From contig JAHWKO010000086.1 of assembly GCA_019347855.1 (NCBI GenBank), forward strand, positions 1 through 9,375: a DNA stretch of 9,375 nt. The letters run 5' to 3'. Below are positions 1-5,636 of the stretch, one piece after another. The first letter of the stretch is position 1, and every line of letters starts with the position of its first letter. The notes below the pieces were generated by a model. The model was not told the origin of the DNA, did not search any database, and worked only from the letters and a program-made list of their open reading frames with translations. The translations under genes were made by a program, and so were the position numbers. This DNA comes from Actinomycetota bacterium (GTDB taxonomy: Bacteria > Actinomycetota > Nitriliruptoria > Nitriliruptorales > JAHWKO01).

Positions 1-1
1 C

Positions 2-544
2 CTCACGGGCCTGGGGTACGACGCCCGTGTCAAGTGGCCGAACGACGTCCTGCTGGCCGACTCCCACGGCGACCCCGAGGAGGAGCGGAAGGTGGCGGGG
101 GTCCTGGTCGAGCGGATCGACAGCGGGACTGGACCTGCCGCAGTGCTGGGGGTGGGGCTCATCGTGACCACGACCGCCGACGAGCTCCCGGTGCCGACCG
201 CCACCTCGCTGCAGCTGGCCCGCCCGGACGTCGTCCCAGACCGCGACGAGGTGCTGGTGGCGGTGGTGACCGCACTGCGCGAGCGGTACGACGCCTGGCT
301 GGCCGGCGGCGACACCGCGGCCGCATCCGGCGAGTACCGCGCCGCCCGGAGCGAGGCCGGCGTCGTCGAGGCGGCCTTCTGGCACGGCGTGATGCTGGCC
401 GAGCAGGGTGACGTCGACGGCGCGCGCGAGGTGCTGCGGGACGCCTTCGACGACCACGACGGCTGGGAGCTGCTCCTCAGCCGCCTCCCGGCGGCCGACC
501 TCCTCCCGGAGGACGTGGTGGTACGGATCCTCGGCGGGGCGTAG
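2..544 (+). CDS. Biotin--protein ligase (BirA-like), 3' part, with DUF1028-like C-terminal tail
   Basis: The 5' end is cut by the window; the visible 180 codons end at TAG 542-544. Biotin--[acetyl-CoA-carboxylase] ligases make biotinyl-AMP and transfer biotin to a lysine of carboxylase carrier proteins in the cytoplasm. Seen: KWPNDVLL at visible residues 11-18 (the Lys is the biotin/AMP-contacting lysine of the family), KVAGVLVE at 30-37, then a GVGLIV strand followed by DELPVPTATSL. These are hallmarks of the BirA catalytic domain. Two oddities: the family's GxGxN motif reads G-V-G-L-I here (Ile for Asn at visible residue 54), and after EYRAARSE (about residue 117) the expected TLGRxVRV SH3-like C-terminal domain is absent. 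In its place is a segment (AAFWHGVMLAEQGD, then a WELLLSRLP motif and LLPED) that I recognise as like the C-terminus of DUF1028 proteins (PF08823-like), a TPR-looking helical piece. BirA identity of the core is secure; the tail assignment is from memory and whether the enzyme is active is open. Confidence 0.8.
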   Translation, partial: LTGLGYDARVKWPNDVLLADSHGDPEEERKVAGVLVERIDSGTGPAAVLGVGLIVTTTADELPVPTATSLQLARPDVVPDRDEVLVAVVTALRERYDAWLAGGDTAAASGEYRAARSEAGVVEAAFWHGVMLAEQGDVDGAREVLRDAFDDHDGWELLLSRLPAADLLPEDVVVRILGGA

Positions 545-582
545 CCGGGTCCGGTTCGTGGGCCCCGCGGGGCGCTCGGGAC

Positions 583-1377
583 TCAGTCCGGTTGCGGCTG
601 GCAGTCCGGGCACCAGTAGGTGCTCCGGCTGTTGACCTCGCCGTGCTCGAGCGGTGTCCCGCAGCGGGGGCACTCCGGGTCGTCCACCTCCCGCCCGTGC
701 GTCAGCCACTCGGGGTCGCGCGGGACCTGGCCGTGCTCCACCGACCGTTCCAGCACGTCGCGCAGGGCGTCGTGGAGATCGTCGAGCTGCCCGTCGGCCA
801 GGTCCGGCACGGGCTGGCGCGGATGCAGACCCGCGCGCCACAGCGTCTCGTCGGCGACGATGTTGCCGATCCCGGCGACGAGCTCCTGGTCCATCAGCGC
901 GGACTTCAGCCCGCCCCGACGGTCCGCGACCAGGTCGGCCAGGTCGTCGCGCCCGAGCTCGGCGGCGTCCGGGCCGAGCGGTCCGGTGATGTCGCGCAGC
1001 TCCCTCTCGTCCGAGGCCAGCCACACACCGCCGAACAGGCGCATCAGGTTGAAGCGCAGCTCACCGTCCTCGCACACGAACACCACGCGGTCGTGGTCGT
1101 CGCGATCGTCGCCGACGTCGCCCCACGTCAGGTACCCGGTCATCCCGAAGTGCAGGACCAGGACCGGACCCTCACCGCCGTCGGTCGGGACGAGCACCCA
1201 CTTGCCGTGGCGGTCCGGATCCCCGAGCCGACGGTCGCCGAGCGCCCGTCCCAGTCCCTGCGGGGTCGTGTTGCGCAGCGCGCGTGGATCGGGGACCTCG
1301 ACCCGTTCGACCAGTCGGCCGGAGGCGTGCTCGGCCAGGTAGCGGCGGAACGCTTCGACATCGGGGAGCTCAGGCAT
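583..1377 (-). CDS. Fpg/Nei-family DNA glycosylase (formamidopyrimidine-DNA glycosylase-like)
   Basis: This 264-residue protein is a base-excision-repair glycosylase/AP lyase that removes oxidised bases. It starts MPELPDVEAF: Pro2 is the Schiff-base nucleophile and Glu3 the acid of the family. That fixes the start at the CAT of 1375-1377, although no strong ribosome binding site precedes it and the frame stays open further upstream. Lys59 (HGKW) matches the conserved catalytic lysine, and HFGMTG (76-81) carries the intercalating Met. The helix-two-turn-helix is at about 157-186 (LKSALMDQ, then GIGNIVADETLWRAGLHP). A C-terminal zinc finger has Cys236/239 and Cys256/259, with Arg251 just before the second pair. 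The DPRRFG loop of classical Fpg reads N-L-M-R-L-F-G-G here, so the second Arg is lost; this suggests a divergent Fpg/Nei branch with possibly different lesion preference. The gene converges with the biotin ligase gene (38 bases apart) and diverges from the DUF4032 gene. Confidence 0.92.
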   Translation of the reverse strand: MPELPDVEAFRRYLAEHASGRLVERVEVPDPRALRNTTPQGLGRALGDRRLGDPDRHGKWVLVPTDGGEGPVLVLHFGMTGYLTWGDVGDDRDDHDRVVFVCEDGELRFNLMRLFGGVWLASDERELRDITGPLGPDAAELGRDDLADLVADRRGGLKSALMDQELVAGIGNIVADETLWRAGLHPRQPVPDLADGQLDDLHDALRDVLERSVEHGQVPRDPEWLTHGREVDDPECPRCGTPLEHGEVNSRSTYWCPDCQPQPD

Positions 1378-1406
1378 CGCCGCCAGTGTGCCGGAGGACC
1401 CCAGAT

Positions 1407-1432
1407 GGAGGGCGGGCGCGGCCCCTCCCTCC
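1407..1432 (+). promoter_or_regulatory. Small hairpin in the divergent gap, just upstream of the DUF4032 ribosome binding site
   Basis: In the 67-base gap between the two divergent starts, GGAGGG (1407-1412) can pair with CCCTCC (1427-1432), extendable by two pairs (one G-T) on the outside. The hairpin ends just before GAGGTG (1435-1440). The CCTCC arm could instead pair with the ribosome binding site itself. The fold is seen; any control of translation is inference, and GC-rich DNA makes such hairpins by chance. I could not identify convincing -35/-10 promoter elements for either gene in this gap. Confidence 0.2.
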
Positions 1433-1444
1433 GTGAGGTGACCG

Positions 1445-2704
1445 GTGGGGACTACGGTCGATCCCGTGCGCGTCCAACTGACGGCCCGGACCGGGCATCC
1501 CGACTTCCTCGGCCTCCCGTGGGACGTCCCGCTGGAGAGCTGGGACGACGAGCGGCTGGTCGAGGTGACCCGTGGCATCCACCGTCACGTGGTCCGGTTC
1601 GTCAACCTCGACGGGACGATCTACGCCCTGAAGGAGCTCCCACGGCGCCTGGCCGACCGCGAGTACCGGTTCCTCCGTCACCTCGAGCAGGAGTCGCTGC
1701 CCGTCGTCGAGGCGGTCGGCGTCGTCCGGGACCGGGTCGACGACGGCGGTCAGCCACTCGCGGCGACGCTGATCACCCGACACCTCGAGTTCGCGCTGCC
1801 CTACAGGGTGCTGTTCGTGCGTGGCGGCATGCGTGATCTGCAGTCCCACCTGCTGGACGCGCTGGCGGGCCTGCTCGTTCGGCTCCACCTGGTGGGCTTC
1901 TTCTGGGGCGACTGCTCGCTGTCGAATGCGCTGTTCCGGCGTGACGCCGGAGCGCTGGCCGCCTACCTGGTCGATGCCGAGACAGGGGAGCTGCACGACG
2001 AGCTCACCGACGGGCAGCGCGCGCACGAGCTCGAGATCGCACGGACGAACATCGCCGGGGAGCTGTTCGACGTGCAGGCGGCCTTCGGCATCGACGACCT
2101 GGACCCGGTCGCGGTCGCGGAGGAGATCGGTCCGCGCTACCGCGGGTTGTGGTCCGAGCTGGTCCGCGAGGACGTGTTCGCGCCGGACGAGCGGTACCGG
2201 GTCGACGAGCGGCTGCGGCGCATCAACGAGCTCGGCTTCGACGTCGACGAGGTGGAGCTGGTCAGCACGGACGAGGGCGTGAAGCTCGAGCTGCGCACGC
2301 ACGTCGTCGAGCCCGGCCACCACCGGCGTCGGCTGTTCACGCTCGCGGGACTGGACGTGCAGGAGAACCAGGCGCGGCGGCTCCTGAACGACATCGCCCA
2401 GTACCGGGCGCACCTCGAGGACGAGCACGGCCAGCAGCTGCCGCTGCCGGTGGTCGCCCACCGGTGGGTGAACGAGGTGTTCGAGCCGACCATCGCGATG
2501 GTCCCCGAGGAGCTGCACGGGAAGCGCGAGCCGGCCGAGCTGTTCCACGAGATCCTCGAGCACAAGTACCTGCGCTCGCAGGAGGCCCGACAGGACGTCG
2601 GGCTGCGTGAGGCGGTGAGCTCCTACGTGCGGGAGGTGCTCCCGGCTCGCCCCGACGAGGCCCGCATGCTCGAGGGCGAGGCAGCGGATCCCGAGGAGCT
2701 CTGA
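1445..2704 (+). CDS. DUF4032 protein with kinase-like (lipopolysaccharide-kinase-type) N-terminal half
   Basis: This 419-residue cytoplasmic protein has no signal peptide or membrane segment. I recognise the family from its N-terminus (QLTARTGHPDFLGLPWD), the IHRHVVRFV segment and the motifs after it. The N-terminal half looks like a protein-kinase fold of the Kdo/WaaP type: ALKEL (Lys63, ATP-binding), Glu73 in a following helix, WGDCSLSNALF (Asp156 catalytic-loop position, Asn161) and LVDAETGE (Asp177, metal-binding, DFG-equivalent). All key residues are present, so ATP binding or phosphotransfer is plausible, but the substrate is unknown. The second half (about 190-390) is the family-specific region; the last 25 residues are acidic. 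GTG 1445 is chosen because GAGGTGA (1435-1441) sits at a good distance. GTG 1466, giving an N-terminus VRVQLTAR, matches the start I remember in relatives and is the main alternative. It is transcribed away from the glycosylase gene and is not obviously part of the transporter operon. Confidence 0.85.
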   Translation: MGTTVDPVRVQLTARTGHPDFLGLPWDVPLESWDDERLVEVTRGIHRHVVRFVNLDGTIYALKELPRRLADREYRFLRHLEQESLPVVEAVGVVRDRVDDGGQPLAATLITRHLEFALPYRVLFVRGGMRDLQSHLLDALAGLLVRLHLVGFFWGDCSLSNALFRRDAGALAAYLVDAETGELHDELTDGQRAHELEIARTNIAGELFDVQAAFGIDDLDPVAVAEEIGPRYRGLWSELVREDVFAPDERYRVDERLRRINELGFDVDEVELVSTDEGVKLELRTHVVEPGHHRRRLFTLAGLDVQENQARRLLNDIAQYRAHLEDEHGQQLPLPVVAHRWVNEVFEPTIAMVPEELHGKREPAELFHEILEHKYLRSQEARQDVGLREAVSSYVREVLPARPDEARMLEGEAADPEEL

Positions 2705-2710
2705 TCCCCG

Positions 2711-2738
2711 AGCACGCAGCGGACGCCACTGCTGTGCT
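2711..2738 (+). terminator. Candidate terminator hairpin after the DUF4032 gene
   Basis: Seven bases after the DUF4032 stop, AGCACGCAG (2711-2719) can pair with CTGC-T-GTGCT (2729-2738): a 9-bp stem with one bulged T and a 9-base loop. No T-run follows. The position between two genes that look separately transcribed fits a weak intrinsic terminator, but the missing T-run keeps confidence low. Confidence 0.4.
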
Positions 2739-2760
2739 GTCGTTCCCGACCGGTACCCGC

Positions 2761-2785
2761 TAGGGTTCGCTACTACCGGAGTAGT
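2761..2785 (+). promoter_or_regulatory. Possible promoter/operator region of the ABC transporter operon
   Basis: The 168-base gap before the lipoprotein gene is the only place for an operon promoter. It holds TAGGGT (2761-2766), which fits a loose actinobacterial -10 (TANNNT), but I see no matching -35 at the right distance. Just downstream is a perfect dyad, ACTAC-CGGA-GTAGT (2772-2785), in a locally AT-richer patch, as a small operator might look. TTGACG at 2791-2796 resembles a -35 but has no fitting -10. None of these is decisive. Confidence 0.25.
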
Positions 2786-2857
2786 TGTTCTTGACGGTCC
2801 GTGGAACCTCCGGCCCGTTGCGATCAACGAGACCCGGGAACGATCTTCGACCCGACC

Positions 2858-2866
2858 GAGAGGGAG
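2858..2866 (+). promoter_or_regulatory. Ribosome binding site that fixes the lipoprotein start
   Basis: GAGAGGGAG ends 6 bases before ATG 2873. It supports that ATG over the upstream in-frame GTG at 2801, which would add 24 residues ahead of the signal peptide and bury it. Confidence 0.7.
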
Positions 2867-2872
2867 TCCGAC

Positions 2873-4516
2873 ATGCGTGGACGCATCCGCGTTTCCACCT
2901 GGGTGGCCCTGCTGTTCGTGTTCGCACTCGTTGCGGGCGCGTGCGGCACGGCAGACCAGGAAGCCGAACCAGGCGCGACCGATCAACCGGCTGCCACCGC
3001 CACCGACGGCGAGCAGGCCGTGGGCGGGGACATCATCGTCGGCACCACCGACACGGTGCAGACCATCGACCCCGCGAAGTGCTACTCGTACTACTGCTCG
3101 AACATCTTCTACAACACCGGCAACACCCTGATGGGTTTCGAGCCGGGGTCCGACACCGTCTCGCCGATCCTGGCTGCCGAGCAGCCGGAGGCCAGCGAGG
3201 ACGGCCTGACCTACACCTTCCAGCTGCGTGAGGACGTGACGTTCCACGACGGGTCCGACATGACCGCCGAGGACGTCGTGTTCTCGCTCGACCGCGGTCG
3301 CCTCCTGCAGCACCCGGAGGGCGCGTCCTTCCTGCTCGCCGGGATCGAGTCCGTCGAGGCCACCGGCGACTACACCGTCGAGGTCACGCTCGGCGAACCC
3401 GACGTGACCTTCCTGTCGAAGCTCGCGTACACGGTGGCGACCATCCTGCCGTCCGACGGCCCGTACGAGGCTCCCGAGGAGGCCGTCACCGAGGCGCAGG
3501 CCGCCGAGGAGTTCATCAACGAGAACGAGTTCATCGGAACGGGCCCCTACCAGCTGACCGAGCTGCGTGAGGGCGAATCGATCACCCTCGGGGCGTTCGG
3601 TGACTACTGGGGTGAGGCCCCGGCCAACGACCGGGTCCTGGTCCAGTTCTTCGGCGAGTCCGCGCAGCTGCAGGCGTCGCTGGAGGCGGGCGAGATCGAC
3701 GTCGCCTTCCGCCACCTCAACCCCGAGCAGCGTCAGTCGCTCGAGGGCAGCGAGGACATCCAGACGATCGAGGGTGAAGGCGCCTTCATCCGCTACATCG
3801 TGCTGAACACCCTGCTCGAACCGTTCGACGACCCCAACGTCCGCAAGGCGATGGCGGCGTCGATCGACCGCGACCGGATCGTCGACGAGGTGCTCGCCGG
3901 CGACGGGGAGGCCCTGTACTCGATGGTCCCACCCCTGTTCGAGGCGAACGAGCCTGCGTTCGAGTCCGAGTACGCTGACGCCAGTGCGGAGGACTTCATC
4001 TCCGAGCCGGTGGACCTCGAGCTGTGGTACTCGACCGACCACTACGCGGAGACCGAACCGGACTTCGCCCAGACCCTCCAGCGCAGCCTCGAGGAGACCG
4101 GACTGTTCAACGTGAGCCTGCAGTCCACCGAGTGGGCGCAGTTCACCGAGCAGGCCTGGCCCGGCGAGACGGGGCAGTACCCGGCGTTCCTGCTGGGCTG
4201 GTACCCGGACTACCTGGACCCGGACGACTACCTGTACCCCTTCTACCACTCGGAGCAGAGCTTCCTGAAGATGTACTCGAACGACCAGATGGACGAGCTC
4301 ATCAACCAGGAGCAGACGGACTTCCAGGACCCCAACGCCGCGGAGCGGCAGGAGGTCTTCCGGCAGATCCAGCAGCTCGCTGCCGAGGAGGCGCCGATCA
4401 TCCCCGTGTACTCGGGCACCCCGTTCGCGTTCGCGCAGAGCGACGTGCAGGGCATCCAGGACACGATGGATCCGTCCCAGATCTTCCGCTACTGGATGAT
4501 CTCCAAGAGCAGCTGA
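2873..4516 (+). CDS. Peptide-type ABC transporter substrate-binding lipoprotein (SBP_bac_5 family)
   Basis: This 547-residue extracellular solute-binding lipoprotein is the capture component of the Dpp/Opp-type importer encoded downstream. Residues 1-23 are a lipoprotein signal peptide (basic RGRIR, hydrophobic VALLFVFALV, lipobox VAGAC with lipidated Cys24). An acidic, Ala/Thr/Pro-rich linker (about 25-50) follows. Family signatures: DPAK near 67-70, YTFQLREDVTFHDGS (about 114-128) followed by TAEDVVFSLDR (131-141), GTGPYQL, NVRKAMAASIDR, and LLGWYPDYLDPDDYLYPFY near the C-terminus. Length is normal for the family. The mature protein has only two cysteines besides the lipidated one (Cys70 and Cys75, CYSYYC), which could form a disulfide. 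It is very acidic. The family also carries nickel, sugars and other solutes, so 'peptide' is a family-level label. It is followed by a strong hairpin (4534-4567) that may let it be expressed above the permeases. Confidence 0.93.
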   Translation: MRGRIRVSTWVALLFVFALVAGACGTADQEAEPGATDQPAATATDGEQAVGGDIIVGTTDTVQTIDPAKCYSYYCSNIFYNTGNTLMGFEPGSDTVSPILAAEQPEASEDGLTYTFQLREDVTFHDGSDMTAEDVVFSLDRGRLLQHPEGASFLLAGIESVEATGDYTVEVTLGEPDVTFLSKLAYTVATILPSDGPYEAPEEAVTEAQAAEEFINENEFIGTGPYQLTELREGESITLGAFGDYWGEAPANDRVLVQFFGESAQLQASLEAGEIDVAFRHLNPEQRQSLEGSEDIQTIEGEGAFIRYIVLNTLLEPFDDPNVRKAMAASIDRDRIVDEVLAGDGEALYSMVPPLFEANEPAFESEYADASAEDFISEPVDLELWYSTDHYAETEPDFAQTLQRSLEETGLFNVSLQSTEWAQFTEQAWPGETGQYPAFLLGWYPDYLDPDDYLYPFYHSEQSFLKMYSNDQMDELINQEQTDFQDPNAAERQEVFRQIQQLAAEEAPIIPVYSGTPFAFAQSDVQGIQDTMDPSQIFRYWMISKSS

Positions 4517-4533
4517 CCCGCTGACGATCGACG

Positions 4534-4567
4534 GCCGAGGCCCCCGGGACCACCCGGGGGCCTCGGC
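4534..4567 (+). terminator. Strong intra-operon hairpin between binding-protein and permease genes
   Basis: GCCGAGGCCCCCGGG (4534-4548), loop ACCA, then the exact reverse complement (4553-4567): a perfect 15-bp GC-rich stem. It can extend by GAC/GTC (4530-4532 with 4568-4570) past one bulged G. No T-run follows. It lies 17 bases after the lipoprotein stop and 43 bases before the permease start. It may act as a partial terminator or as a block to 3' exonuclease decay, raising binding protein over permease; that role is inferred from other binding-protein operons. Confidence 0.7.
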
Positions 4568-4610
4568 GTCGGACCCGTAGACTCCGCGCTCGAGCCGGGA
4601 GAGGACGTCG

Positions 4611-5627
4611 ATGGAGGGCAGTTCGCTGCGCCGGTACCTGCTGGTGCGCGTGGCGCTGACGATCCCGATGCTGTTCATCCTGCTCACGGTCGTGTTCCTG
4701 CTGATGCGGGTCGCGCCCGGGGATCCGATCACCGCGACCGTCGGCTCGCGGCTGTCGCCCGATCAGGTGGAGCAGCGACGCGAGGCGCTCGGCCTCACCG
4801 ATCCGGTCTACGAGCAGTACTTCCGCTACCTCGGGGACGCGCTCACCGGTGACTTCGGGGATCCGGTGACCGACCGCCGCAGCGTCATGAAGATCGTCGC
4901 CGACACGGCACCCGCGACCTTCGAGCTCGCGGTCGCCGGGATGATCGTGGCCGTCCTCGTGGGGATCGGGGTGGGGGCGGTCTCCGGCCGATTACGCGAC
5001 ACCCCCTTCGACATCGGGGGACGGCTGTTCGGGATCGTGATCTACGCGACCCCGCTGTTCTGGTTGGGGTTGCTCTTCCAGCTGCAGTTCTCCGTGAACT
5101 GGGGGTGGTTCCCGACAGGGGGGAGGATCCGGGCCTTCCTCGCCCCGCCCGAGGTGACGGGCTTCTACGTGCTGGACTCGATCATCGCCATGGACCTGTC
5201 CGCTCTGTGGTCGACGCTGCACCACCTGATGCTGCCCGGCCTGACGCTCGGGCTGGTGATCGGTGGGATCTTCGTCCGGATGGTCCGCGTCAACATGCTG
5301 CAGACGTTGCGGGCGGACTACGTGGAGGCCGCGCGGGCTCGCGGCATCCGCGAGCGTTCGGTGGTGTTCCGGCACGCGTTCAAGAACGCGCTCGTGCCCA
5401 TCGTGACGATCATGGGGCTGCAGTTCGCGATCCTGCTCGGCGGGGCGATCCTGACCGAGACCGTCTTCAGCTGGCCCGGGGTGGCAGCGGCCATCGTCGG
5501 CTTCATCGGGGCGCGTGACTACTCGGCCGTCCAGGGTCTCGTGACGTTCATCGCCTTCGTCGTCGTCGGCGTGTCCCTGCTGATCGACGTGATGAGCGGT
5601 CTGATCGATCCGCGTGTGCGGTACTGA
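4611..5627 (+). CDS. Dpp/Opp-type ABC transporter permease, DppB-like
   Basis: This 338-residue inner-membrane permease is the first of the pair forming the translocation channel. About six membrane segments are visible, at roughly 11-32, 103-124, 138-158, 207-225, 259-281 and 310-330. The N-terminus has the family's LLMRVAPGDPI motif (31-40), followed by an external domain with EALGLTDPVYEQYFRYL. The cytoplasmic EAA loop that docks on the ATPase is at about 238-257 (VEAARARGI, then HAFKNALVPI), and the protein ends in the typical DPRVRY. GGGAGAGGA (4597-4605) ends 5 bases before ATG 4611. A longer periplasmic stretch at about 163-200 separates segments 3 and 4; such loops vary in the family. 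The stop overlaps the ribosome binding site of the next gene, so the two permeases are probably made together. Confidence 0.94.
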   Translation: MEGSSLRRYLLVRVALTIPMLFILLTVVFLLMRVAPGDPITATVGSRLSPDQVEQRREALGLTDPVYEQYFRYLGDALTGDFGDPVTDRRSVMKIVADTAPATFELAVAGMIVAVLVGIGVGAVSGRLRDTPFDIGGRLFGIVIYATPLFWLGLLFQLQFSVNWGWFPTGGRIRAFLAPPEVTGFYVLDSIIAMDLSALWSTLHHLMLPGLTLGLVIGGIFVRMVRVNMLQTLRADYVEAARARGIRERSVVFRHAFKNALVPIVTIMGLQFAILLGGAILTETVFSWPGVAAAIVGFIGARDYSAVQGLVTFIAFVVVGVSLLIDVMSGLIDPRVRY

Positions 5628-5636
5628 GGAGACGGC

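Noticed and set aside
562..573. Perfect 12-base palindrome GCCCCGCGGGGC between the converging biotin ligase and glycosylase genes
   Set aside because: As a hairpin it leaves at most a 4-bp stem with a GC loop and has no T-run. It could be a bidirectional terminator, but such palindromes are common by chance at this GC content.
1378..1578. Upstream 67-residue extension of the glycosylase frame
   Set aside because: The catalytic Pro must follow the initiator Met, so the true start is MPELP at 1377; the extension also overlaps the DUF4032 gene.
592..1836. 414-codon plus-strand frame over the glycosylase gene
   Set aside because: It is antisense to a glycosylase with intact catalytic residues and resembles no family; a codon-bias shadow.
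2791..2796. TTGACG resembling a -35 box
   Set aside because: No -10-like hexamer lies 16-19 bases downstream.
2801..2872. Alternative upstream GTG start for the lipoprotein
   Set aside because: It would put 24 non-hydrophobic residues before the signal peptide, while ATG 2873 has a good ribosome binding site.
1370..4732. Very long open frame (1120 codons) on the minus strand across the DUF4032 and binding-protein genes
   Set aside because: It lies antisense to two well-supported genes, reads as low-complexity Arg/Leu/Val/Gly/Asp-rich sequence with no recognisable domain, and is what high-GC codon use produces in an antisense frame.
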